From assembly GCA_946183175.1 (NCBI GenBank), contig CAMHBH010000063.1:1-11685 (forward strand): a stretch of 11,685 nt of DNA, written 5' to 3'. The position numbers and the translations under genes are program-made. Numbering within the stretch: the first letter of the stretch is position 1; the number at the start of each line of letters is the position of its first letter. This stretch comes from an uncultured Oscillibacter sp. Lineage in GTDB: Bacteria; Bacillota; Clostridia; Oscillospirales; Oscillospiraceae. The notes below the pieces were generated by a model that was not told the origin of the DNA, did not search any database, and was given only the letters and a program-made list of their open reading frames with translations. Shown here one piece after another: positions 1-5,955 of this stretch.

Positions 1-116
1 TTTTCCGCTCATAGAGCTACCTTTTTGTTCACAAGAACTTTTCACTGTCCAGATTTGTAGGTTATTATGAAAATAGTCGGAGTATCTACCGTGACGCTTA
101 TTATACGCCTCATGCA

Positions 117-407
117 ATGTTCAAAGGTACTCTTGCAAAGATAAAATTGGGGGGTATGAGTGAAAGACGAGGCACTCCGGAATATGCGTTAGGGAATGGA
201 ATTTCGGCAACTGAATTTGCTGAGAAAGTTCGTCCTTTGATGAAGTACAAGGAAGAGATTATAGCCGCTATTGAGGCATATATCGTCCAGTCGAGTGCCA
301 AAGAACGCAATAAACAGGCGCAAGAGCAACGTGAACAAGCCAAACAGGAACAGGAAAAAAGCAATGCGGAAAGCTGGCTTGATTCTGTAATTAAAAACAA
401 CAAATAG
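117..407 (+). CDS. Small hypothetical protein, possibly a gene remnant
   Basis: I do not recognise this protein. From the first ATG it is 96 residues, hydrophilic, with a Gln/Glu/Lys-rich stretch near residues 63-82 that looks helical or coiled-coil; there is no signal peptide, membrane segment or known motif. The start is uncertain. The frame is open back to a stop at 12-14 but has no ATG, GTG or TTG before 117, and ATG 117 has no ribosome binding site. An internal ATG at 156 follows a G6 run by one base, which is too close for a normal site. It may therefore be the 3' remnant of a longer or frameshifted gene. The DNA is clearly more AT-rich than pyrB downstream, which fits acquired or decaying sequence. 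A hairpin at 414-445 separates it from pyrB. Reality as an expressed gene is about even odds. Confidence 0.4.
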   Translation: MFKGTLAKIKLGGMSERRGTPEYALGNGISATEFAEKVRPLMKYKEEIIAAIEAYIVQSSAKERNKQAQEQREQAKQEQEKSNAESWLDSVIKNNK

Positions 408-413
408 GCAACA

Positions 414-445
414 AATCCGCTTTACTTTCATGAGTGAGGCGGATT
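414..445 (+). terminator. 13-bp hairpin before pyrB (terminator or attenuator)
   Basis: The arms 414-426 and 433-445 pair along 13 bp (AATCCGC with GCGGATT, extended inward by six pairs including two G-T wobbles) around the loop TTCATG. It is followed by GCTTT, so the U tract is short. It lies 7 nt after the upstream ORF and 32 nt before the pyrB start. It could end the upstream transcript or attenuate pyrBI. I see no leader peptide or PyrR-box match that would decide between these. The loop holds the in-frame ATG at 430, which argues against that ATG being the pyrB start. Confidence 0.5.
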
Positions 446-477
446 GCTTTAGGCTGTATATTGCAAAAGGAGGAACT

Positions 478-1413
478 ATGCCGCGACACCTTATCGACAT
501 TACCGACCTGACCGTCGGGGAAATTGATTCCCTGATTGCCACGGCGGAAAACATTCTGGACAACCCCGGGGCGTACTGCGACGTATGCGCCCGGAGACAG
601 TTGGCGACGCTGTTCTTTGAGCCGTCCACGCGGACGCGGCTTTCGTTCGAGTCGGCTATGCTGTCGCTGGGCGGACAGGTACTTGGTTTTTCGTCCGCCG
701 ATTCCAGCTCCACGGCGAAAGGCGAGACCGTCACCGACACCGTACACACCGTAAGCTGTTACGCCGACATTATCGCCATGCGCCACCCGAAGGAGGGCGC
801 GCCATTCGCCGCCGCGCAGGTGTCGGAAGTCCCGATAATCAACGCCGGCGACGGCGGACACAATCACCCCACGCAGACACTCACCGACTTGCTGACTATC
901 CACCGCGAGCGCGGGAAGTTGAGCGGCTTTACTATCGGCTTTTGCGGCGACCTGAAATTCGGGCGTACCGTACACTCCCTCGTCAACGCGCTGTCGCGCT
1001 ATGCGGGTATCCGCTACGTGTTCATTTCGCCGCTCGAACTCAAACTCCCGCGCTACGTCAAAGAACACTCCCTCAAAAACCGGAATATCCCCTACGAGCA
1101 GACCACCGAACTTTCCGCCGTCCTGCCGGAACTCGATATTCTGTACATGACGCGCGTACAGAAGGAGCGGTTCTTCAACGAGGAGGATTATTTACGCCTG
1201 AAAGACAGCTATATTCTGACGCCCGCGAAGCTGTCGGACGCGAAGCCGGACTTGTCGATACTCCACCCGTTGCCGCGCGTCAACGAGATTTCGACGGCAG
1301 TCGACCGCGACCCCCGCGCCGTCTACTGGAAACAAGTCCGCTACGGGAAATATATCCGTATGGCGCTCATCATGTTCCTGCTGGGCCTGACGCCGGAGAA
1401 GGAGACGTTATGA
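478..1413 (+). CDS. pyrB: Aspartate carbamoyltransferase catalytic subunit
   Basis: PyrB condenses carbamoyl phosphate with aspartate to N-carbamoyl-aspartate, the committed step of de novo pyrimidine synthesis, in the cytoplasm. The 311-residue product matches the usual catalytic-chain length. Visible hallmarks are the carbamoyl-phosphate loop STRTR (residues 50-54), the mobile loop SSSTAKGET with Lys81, HPTQ (130-133), GDLKFGRTVHSL (157-168), the TRVQKERF aspartate-loop region (225-232) and HPLPR (263-267). All catalytic positions expected for the family are present. I chose ATG 478 because AGGAGG at 468-473 sits 4 nt upstream; the in-frame ATG at 430 would add 16 residues but lacks a binding site and lies in a hairpin loop. 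The gene overlaps pyrI by 4 nt (ATGA), so the two are translationally coupled. No clear promoter is visible just upstream. The identification is very secure. Confidence 0.97.
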   Translation: MPRHLIDITDLTVGEIDSLIATAENILDNPGAYCDVCARRQLATLFFEPSTRTRLSFESAMLSLGGQVLGFSSADSSSTAKGETVTDTVHTVSCYADIIAMRHPKEGAPFAAAQVSEVPIINAGDGGHNHPTQTLTDLLTIHRERGKLSGFTIGFCGDLKFGRTVHSLVNALSRYAGIRYVFISPLELKLPRYVKEHSLKNRNIPYEQTTELSAVLPELDILYMTRVQKERFFNEEDYLRLKDSYILTPAKLSDAKPDLSILHPLPRVNEISTAVDRDPRAVYWKQVRYGKYIRMALIMFLLGLTPEKETL

Positions 1414-1850
1414 ATATTGACAGTATTCGGGACGGCGTGGTACTCGACCACATTCAGGCCGGGAAAAGTATGCTTATTTACCGCTATTTGCACCTCGACG
1501 CGCTGGACTGTTCGGTAGCGATTATCCAGAACGCCCGGAGCGCGCGCATGGGCAAAAAGGACATCATCAAAATTGACACGCCGATGGAGCTGGACTTGGA
1601 CGTACTCGGCTATTTCGACGCCAACATTACGGTGAACATCATCCGGGGCGGCGAACTGGTCGAGAAGAAGCACGTCGAACCGCCACAGAGATTAGTCAAC
1701 GTGATACGGTGCCGGAACCCGCGCTGTATCACGACGGCGGAGGAACAGCTTGACGCGATATTCCTGCTCAGCGACCCGGTACGCCATACGTACCGTTGCG
1801 CTTACTGCGACACCGCCACCGATAAGACATTCCCCGACGTGCGCACTTGA
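1410..1850 (+). CDS. pyrI: Aspartate carbamoyltransferase regulatory subunit
   Basis: PyrI binds nucleotide effectors and zinc and assembles with PyrB trimers into the allosteric enzyme; CTP inhibition and ATP activation are known for characterised members. The 146-residue product has the expected N-terminal allosteric domain (residues 1 to about 95, with the typical MGKKDIIKID segment at 47-56) and a C-terminal zinc domain with C101-x4-C106 and C130-x2-C133. All four zinc ligands are intact. The ATG overlaps the pyrB stop, and AAGGAG at 1399-1404, inside the end of pyrB, is the ribosome binding site. The presence of PyrI implies a feedback-regulated holoenzyme rather than the lone PyrB of many Firmicutes. 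The gene ends 18 nt before a strong terminator. Confidence 0.96.
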   Translation: MNIDSIRDGVVLDHIQAGKSMLIYRYLHLDALDCSVAIIQNARSARMGKKDIIKIDTPMELDLDVLGYFDANITVNIIRGGELVEKKHVEPPQRLVNVIRCRNPRCITTAEEQLDAIFLLSDPVRHTYRCAYCDTATDKTFPDVRT

Positions 1851-1868
1851 AAAGTCGAAAAAGAAAGT

Positions 1869-1896
1869 GCCCTCCCCACACGGGGAGGGCTTTTTG
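1869..1896 (+). terminator. Rho-independent terminator of pyrBI
   Basis: A perfect 9-bp GC-rich stem (GCCCTCCCC, 1869-1877, with GGGGAGGGC, 1882-1890) encloses the loop ACAC and is followed by TTTTTGTTTT. On the opposite strand the same hairpin is followed, after AC, by TTTCTTTTT, so it may also stop leftward transcription coming out of the CRISPR array. The T tract runs directly into the degenerate terminal CRISPR repeat. Confidence 0.93.
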
Positions 1897-1898
1897 TT

Positions 1899-2452
1899 TT
1901 CTGAAACCCTTATAGGGAAGGTATGACTTTACCCGAAGTTGTGGGAAGCAGACAGAGCATGGTCGAAGTTTTAATCCCTCATAGGGAAGGTATGACGAAC
2001 TGCTGAATATGTCGCCCGTGCTACAAGCATTAGCTGTGATGTTTTAATCCCTCATAGGGAAGGTATGACTCCTTTCATTTGAAGGAGGGCCATAATGATT
2101 ACGCTGAACATTGGTTTTAATCCTTCATAGGGAAGGTATGACCCTATCCGTACCAGAACAACTGAATAATCCTCTCAAGTGAGAGATGCGTTTTAATCCC
2201 TCATAGGGAAGGTATGACGTGCAGCCCACGCAGAAGAAGGTTGCTCTGCTCGCTATTGTGGCGATTGGGTTTTAATCCCTCATAGGGAAGGTATGACCAG
2301 AAGGAGGTTTCTCTGATTGCCATTCTGGCGATTGGAGCGGGCCTGGAAAAGTTTTAATCCCTCATAGGGAAGGTATGACGAACTCGCACGTCGATTGGCT
2401 GCTCAGGATAAGAACTGACGCAAGTTTTAATCCCTCATAGGGAAGGTATGAC
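1899..2452 (-). CRISPR. CRISPR array, 8 repeats and 7 spacers, no cas genes in view
   Basis: A 29-nt repeat (plus strand begins GTTTTAATCCC and ends GGTATGAC) occurs at 1899-1927, 1968-1996, 2041-2069, 2114-2142, 2190-2218, 2269-2297, 2351-2379 and 2424-2452. Six copies are identical. The copy at 2114 has one change (C to T at repeat base 11), and the 1899 copy differs at five positions, all in its first 13 bases, as expected for a leader-distal repeat. Spacers are 40, 44, 44, 47, 50, 53 and 44 nt. Read on the minus strand the repeat has a small hairpin (CCCT-ATG-AGGG) followed by ATTAAAAC, like the 8-nt crRNA tag of Cas6-processed type I and III systems. I therefore infer leftward transcription from a leader beyond 2452. 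The subtype cannot be fixed because no cas gene is in the window. Confidence 0.97.
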
Positions 2453-2668
2453 AACAGAAAAGTCGCGGGGTGTAAAGGCGAAAACTTGCGCGGTCAGCCG
2501 CTTCTATGCCCGAAAAGTCGGTCGGTGCCTGTGCAAAAGAACCCGCAAACCCGCATGGTTACGCCATTCTTGAATTTCCAGTTTCTGCAATCGAGACCGA
2601 CCGACTTTTTTGCCGTTTTCCGGTCGAAATCCATTTACAGCGACAAAGAATCTTTCTGGAATGATGAG
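2453..2668 (-). other. Probable CRISPR leader, no gene seen (2453-2781)
   Basis: This non-coding stretch lies between the last intact repeat and the predicted promoter and holds no credible ORF. On the inferred direction the transcript would start near 2661 and run about 210 nt before the first repeat. It contains two complementary copies of a 14-nt motif (2596-2609 and 2513-2526) able to form a long-range hairpin in the RNA. A third copy lies beyond the promoter at 2726-2739, and a partial copy (GAAAAGTCG, 2457-2465) starts 5 nt from the first repeat. The rest of the gap to the GDPD stop, 2698-2781, shows only these motifs and an AT-rich inverted repeat. Confidence 0.65.
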
Positions 2669-2739
2669 ATTATAACGGATTTCGGGTATCCTGTCAAGCT
2701 TTTTTTGACAAAACGCGTCAAAAAGACCGACCGACTTTT
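2513..2739. repeat. Three copies of a 14-15 nt AAAAGTCGGTCGGT motif in the leader
   Basis: AAAAGTCGGTCGGT is at 2513-2526 on the plus strand. Its exact complement ACCGACCGACTTTT is at 2596-2609 and again at 2726-2739; the last two share a preceding G, giving a 15-nt identity. The first two are in inverted orientation 69 nt apart, and the third lies upstream of the CRISPR promoter. Copies this exact outside coding sequence suggest a protein-binding or RNA-structural element of the leader. The 2513-2609 pair could alternatively be terminal inverted repeats of a tiny mobile element, but no target duplication is visible. Confidence 0.8.
2669..2697 (-). promoter_or_regulatory. Consensus sigma-70 promoter driving the CRISPR array
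   Basis: On the minus strand a perfect -35 TTGACA (2692-2697) is followed by a 17-nt spacer and a perfect -10 TATAAT (2669-2674), pointing toward the array. The predicted start is near 2661. A TTGACA inverted repeat (2692-2697 with 2705-2710) overlaps the -35. No gene lies between this promoter and the array, so crRNA precursor is its only evident product. Confidence 0.85.
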
Positions 2740-2781
2740 CAAGGGCGATAATAGAACGTCTGTTTTATACCAACGTCGTTT

Positions 2782-4545
2782 TCAGCGGAATGCCGACAAA
2801 ATCCGCTCCAAATCGCTCCGCTCGTTGAGACGGTTCACGATTTTATTGGCCTGTACCACGTTGTCCGTAATAATGCCGTCGGCCTTGGTCGTCAGAAAGT
2901 ATTCCTGCGCGTCGAGGGTGTTCGGCGTCCAGACAAGTACCTGTTTTCCCTGCGCGTGTACGCTATCCATCAGCGAGGGCGTCGCCGACTGTTCCTCCAC
3001 CGCCAGAAAGTCACAGTTCAGCTCCGTGAGGTCTCCGTAGCCGAAGAACGTCACGTAGCCCGTCAGCATTTCCGGGTACCACGTTTCGAGGTAGTCGATT
3101 AAGTCGTACTTCATCGAAATCAAAACCGCGTCGTTGAGCATATCGCGCTTTTTGATGATTTCCACGGCGTCGTCGCACATCTTGTAATCGGCGGTGTCGC
3201 CCTTGAGTTCGACGAAGAGCAGTAAGTGTCCTTTGGAGGCGTCTAGCATTTCCTCCAGCGTGGCGACGGGGCTGTCGCTGCCCTGTACGCGGAGGCGGCG
3301 CACTTGCGAGAGCGTCATTGCGGCGGGGGTGCGGCTGTCCCCGGCGACGCGCTGAAAGTTGGCGTCGTGGTTGACGATATAGTAGCCGTCGGCGGTGCGC
3401 TGGATGTCGATTTCGCTACCGTAGGAGCCGAGCGCAATGGCGGTACGCAGTCCGGCGACGGTATTTTCGGGGGCCTCGTTGCCGCCGCCGCGGTGCGCGA
3501 CGATACGCGTTGTGGTGCTGAGCGGAAAGCATTCGTCGAAATTACGGGCCATCAGGGAGGCCAGCGACAGCGTGCCGAATATCGTCACGAGGCAAAGCCC
3601 CGCGAACGGTACCGGATTCCGCGACGGTCTCTTTGGGCGGTCGGGAATCGGAATCGGGACGCCTTTCGAGTATTGGCGGTAAAGGACGGTTGTCCGGATA
3701 ACATAGAAGGGCGTCACCAACAGCGACACGGCCCCGGTCAGGATGGACGCGAATAAAAGCGTAGCAATCGTGACGAAGCGTGTCGCCGTGACATCCGACA
3801 CCCCCGCGAGGAGGTAGCTTTCCACAAACAGCGGCACGAGAAAGACCAGGATTTCCACGACGGCGAGGACTGCCATAGAGAGGCCGTAGCGGAGATTCCA
3901 GAGCAGGAAATGCTTCCAGTGCTTGCGCATTAATTCGCGGGAGTACCAGCGGGCCGTGCGGATGGAGAGGTCGTCGAGGAGTACGCCGTGCAGACAGAAT
4001 ATATGCGCGATTCCAATCAGCGCGAAAACCGTCACGAGCAGGATATAGAGTGTACGGTAAAGCGGGGTCGCGGCGATGACGGAGGCGATAAACTCCGGGA
4101 CTTTCAGGTCTTTGGTCAGGGATACCGTCAACCCCGCGCCGGCGAGGGGGGCAATCAGGGCGACGTAGAGCGCGACGCCGACGCCGTCGGGGTTGAGGAA
4201 TTTCGGCAGGGCGCGGAACGCCCGCGCGACAGTCGCGCGGACAGGTTCCGCCGTGCCGTTGAGGACGTTCCCGGCGTAGAGGATTTTCACGTTGAGGTCT
4301 AAAGAGACGTAGAAGAAAAAGACGGCCAGAAAGAGCAGTAGAATGATAGGGCCTTGCCAGGTATGGAACAGGAAGCGGAAGTCGCCACTGCTGACGGCCA
4401 CGCGGCCTGTCGAGTGCAGGAGGGACAGCGCGGAGACGCGTACAAGCGCCAACAGCAGAACCAGGACGAATTTCGTAAAAGCCTGATAGCGCCAGATTTC
4501 GGGGCAAAGTCGCAAGCGGGGAACGCGGGTTCGATTGGGTCTCAT
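2782..4545 (-). CDS. Membrane-anchored glycerophosphodiester phosphodiesterase (GDPD family)
   Basis: The enzyme domain is predicted to hydrolyse glycerophosphodiesters, from phospholipid or teichoic-acid turnover, to glycerol-3-phosphate and an alcohol. The 587-residue protein starts with about seven hydrophobic segments (roughly residues 22-42, 66-84, 122-143, 165-188, 222-245, 258-283 and 312-334), matching the membrane domain that precedes GDPD in many Firmicutes proteins. The catalytic domain follows from about 347: H351-R352, E378 and D380 (EID), H393 (NHD), E446 (VELKG) and a C-terminal WTPNT / DGIITD region (539-561). These are the family's metal-binding and acid-base positions and all are intact. 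ATG 4545 has GGAGG seven bases upstream. It follows the lipoprotein gene by 15 nt, so the two are probably one operon, acting at the envelope. No convincing terminator follows, so read-through into the CRISPR leader is possible. The exact substrate is unknown. Confidence 0.93.
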   Translation of the reverse strand: MRPNRTRVPRLRLCPEIWRYQAFTKFVLVLLLALVRVSALSLLHSTGRVAVSSGDFRFLFHTWQGPIILLLFLAVFFFYVSLDLNVKILYAGNVLNGTAEPVRATVARAFRALPKFLNPDGVGVALYVALIAPLAGAGLTVSLTKDLKVPEFIASVIAATPLYRTLYILLVTVFALIGIAHIFCLHGVLLDDLSIRTARWYSRELMRKHWKHFLLWNLRYGLSMAVLAVVEILVFLVPLFVESYLLAGVSDVTATRFVTIATLLFASILTGAVSLLVTPFYVIRTTVLYRQYSKGVPIPIPDRPKRPSRNPVPFAGLCLVTIFGTLSLASLMARNFDECFPLSTTTRIVAHRGGGNEAPENTVAGLRTAIALGSYGSEIDIQRTADGYYIVNHDANFQRVAGDSRTPAAMTLSQVRRLRVQGSDSPVATLEEMLDASKGHLLLFVELKGDTADYKMCDDAVEIIKKRDMLNDAVLISMKYDLIDYLETWYPEMLTGYVTFFGYGDLTELNCDFLAVEEQSATPSLMDSVHAQGKQVLVWTPNTLDAQEYFLTTKADGIITDNVVQANKIVNRLNERSDLERILSAFR

Positions 4546-4560
4546 GAATGCGCCTCCAAG

Positions 4561-5514
4561 TCAGGGCGTGTCACTCCGGGCGAACTCGCTTAGAATCAGG
4601 GAGCCGTCGAAGCCGCTCTCGTTGACGGAGAAGTAGCGGGTAATCCCGTCGCCGTCCAGATAGGAAATGCCGTTGGTGGGCATATCGCCGGGGAAGGAAG
4701 TGTGTACAAGAAGCGGGCGTTCGGGCGTCAGGGCATCTTGCGTGTAGAGTTCCAGCACGGAGAAAACCGGGGTTCCGTCCTCGTCCACGTCCTCCAGACT
4801 GACGGACAATACTTTGAAGTCCCGGAGCGTACGCGACGCCGAAAAGACAATCCCGACTTCATAGTCGCCGCTGTAGGCGGTGAACTCGTCGCAGTCCGTC
4901 CACGTCCCGTTGTCCCACTGCACGCGCACGACTACGCCGTCGTCGTCGTAGGCGGAATCGCCGCGCGAGAACAGTTCCGCGCCGCCGCCGACCGCGTACA
5001 CCAGTTTCCCGGGGTGGTACTCGTCGAGGGCAAAGTAGCAGTTGGGGACGCGCTCGTTGTTTTCGAGATAGAGTTCGTAGCGCGGGCCGCTCTCCCACAA
5101 ATCGCCGTCCGCGTCGGTGTAGACGAGATAGCCTTCGCAGGTATCCTCGGCCTCGTTGAGCTCAAAGCCGCCGCTGCCGTAAATCGTCAGAATCGTACCG
5201 CTTTCGTCGGCGTGCCACGTCCCGGCGAGCGTCGAGAAGTCAGCCGGGGCCGTGCTGATTTCCAGTTCCATTTCGCTGTCCGGTACTTCCAGTTCCGCGC
5301 CAAGTTCCGGTATTTCCGCTTCCATCTCCGCGCCAAGTTCGGGAATTTCCGTTTCGGTGTCCGAAATTTCGGCGTCCGGGGTTTCGTAGACTTCTTCCGG
5401 GACGGGTTCGTCCCCGGCGGGGGCCTCCGGCGCGGACTTCTCCGGCGTCGCCCCGCAGGCGCAGAGCGACACCGACAGGCAGAGGGACAAAATCGCTACG
5501 ATATATCTTTTCAC
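4561..5514 (-). CDS. Secreted lipoprotein with acidic repeat linker, function unknown
   Basis: The 317-residue product begins with a lipoprotein signal peptide: MKR, a hydrophobic core, and lipobox LCAC with the lipidated cysteine at 20. Residues 21-90 form a Pro/Glu/Ala-rich linker with a tandem unit EIPELGAE (56-63 and 67-74), likely an extended, negatively charged spacer from the membrane. From about residue 94 there is a folded, Gly/aromatic-rich domain; LAGTWHADESGTILTIYGSG (96-115) resembles the opening strands of lipocalin-like extracytoplasmic domains, but I cannot assign a family. The start is GTG 5514, supported by GAGGAA (5521-5526) six bases upstream; no closer ATG exists. A promoter at 5580-5608 fits. 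It is the first gene of a pair with the GDPD enzyme 15 nt downstream, so a role in sensing or handling envelope lipid is possible, though only by context. Confidence 0.85.
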   Translation of the reverse strand: MKRYIVAILSLCLSVSLCACGATPEKSAPEAPAGDEPVPEEVYETPDAEISDTETEIPELGAEMEAEIPELGAELEVPDSEMELEISTAPADFSTLAGTWHADESGTILTIYGSGGFELNEAEDTCEGYLVYTDADGDLWESGPRYELYLENNERVPNCYFALDEYHPGKLVYAVGGGAELFSRGDSAYDDDGVVVRVQWDNGTWTDCDEFTAYSGDYEVGIVFSASRTLRDFKVLSVSLEDVDEDGTPVFSVLELYTQDALTPERPLLVHTSFPGDMPTNGISYLDGDGITRYFSVNESGFDGSLILSEFARSDTP

Positions 5515-5579
5515 GGTAGTTTCCTCACTTTCCGCGGCCTGCCGCCGCGCGGCTTGCCGCGTATTTGTTCGCCGGGCAC

Positions 5580-5608
5580 ATGATACCCGATTTTCGGGAG
5601 ACGGTCAA
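5580..5608 (-). promoter_or_regulatory. Promoter of the lipoprotein-GDPD operon
   Basis: On the minus strand TTGACC (5603-5608), a 17-nt spacer and TATCAT (5580-5585) form a good sigma-70 promoter. The predicted start is near 5573, giving a leader of about 60 nt that carries GC-rich inverted repeats (GCGGC / GCCGC) ahead of the ribosome binding site. The remaining intergenic DNA, 5609-5770, shows only a small palindrome (AAATCC-GGC-GGATTT, 5687-5701) and no gene. Confidence 0.75.
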
Positions 5609-5770
5609 CCAGTATTCGCAATCTTTTTCATGGCGGGGGAGACTTTGACAAGCCTCCAGCGCAAAGGGCGGAAGGGAATTTTTTCTAAATCCGGCGGATT
5701 TTGTCAAGCCGTGACGAGTACCAAAAGGCGCGCAAAAAGTTTCCTTACGGCCCGTTTCGACACGTATGGA

Positions 5771-5799
5771 TTGACAAACCGCCGCGTATCGCGTATGAT
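5771..5799 (+). promoter_or_regulatory. Promoter of the histidine-kinase-like gene
   Basis: A perfect TTGACA (5771-5776), a 17-nt spacer and TATGAT (5794-5799) are seen. The predicted start near 5806 falls inside a short inverted repeat (TGCCC at 5800-5804, GGGCA at 5811-5815). The resulting 5' leader is long, about 150 nt, and carries the large palindrome at 5869-5892. Confidence 0.8.
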
Positions 5800-5868
5800 T
5801 GCCCTATATGGGGCAGTATCGGAATTAGCTCGGCGCTCAAATTCGACGGCTTGCGACACGCAAACGCG

Positions 5869-5892
5869 GGGAAATGATGTACAACATTTCCC
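5869..5892. promoter_or_regulatory. 24-bp near-perfect palindrome in the kinase leader (operator or RNA hairpin)
   Basis: Arms GGGAAATG (5869-5876) and CATTTCCC (5885-5892) are exact complements, and the centre is the palindrome TGTACA (5878-5883), flanked by one A on each side as the only mismatch: 11 of 12 base pairs. No T tract follows, so it is not a terminator. It lies 63 nt before the start codon and about 60 nt after the predicted transcription start, as expected for a dimeric repressor site acting as a roadblock. A 10-nt direct repeat, ACACGCAAAC, brackets it (5856-5865 and 5912-5921). Confidence 0.7.
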
Positions 5893-5955
5893 GTGATTGC
5901 GAAACCGCGTCACACGCAAACTAAAGCGGAGACGAAACAGAAAGGAACATACACG

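Noticed and set aside
67..144. 25-codon ORF starting at ATG 67
   Set aside because: No ribosome binding site and no supporting context; too short to claim.
430..477. Upstream start for pyrB at ATG 430
   Set aside because: The ATG sits in a hairpin loop without a ribosome binding site, while ATG 478 has AGGAGG four bases upstream and fits family length.
1899..2452. A type VI (Cas13) array, suggested by the AAAAC repeat end
   Set aside because: Those repeats are usually about 36 nt with spacers near 30 nt; here the repeat is 29 nt and the spacers 40-53 nt.
2513..2609. A 97-bp miniature transposable element bounded by the 14-nt inverted repeats
   Set aside because: No flanking target duplication is visible and a third motif copy lies outside the pair at 2726-2739, so a leader element is the simpler reading.
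2486..3040. 184-residue open frame on the plus strand through the CRISPR leader
   Set aside because: Its second half is antisense to the GDPD catalytic domain and the first half is the leader with its repeats; no start signal supports it.
5687..5702. AAATCC-GGC-GGATTTT as a terminator
   Set aside because: The stem is only 6 bp and there is no gene upstream on that strand to terminate; it is probably chance or a minor regulatory site.
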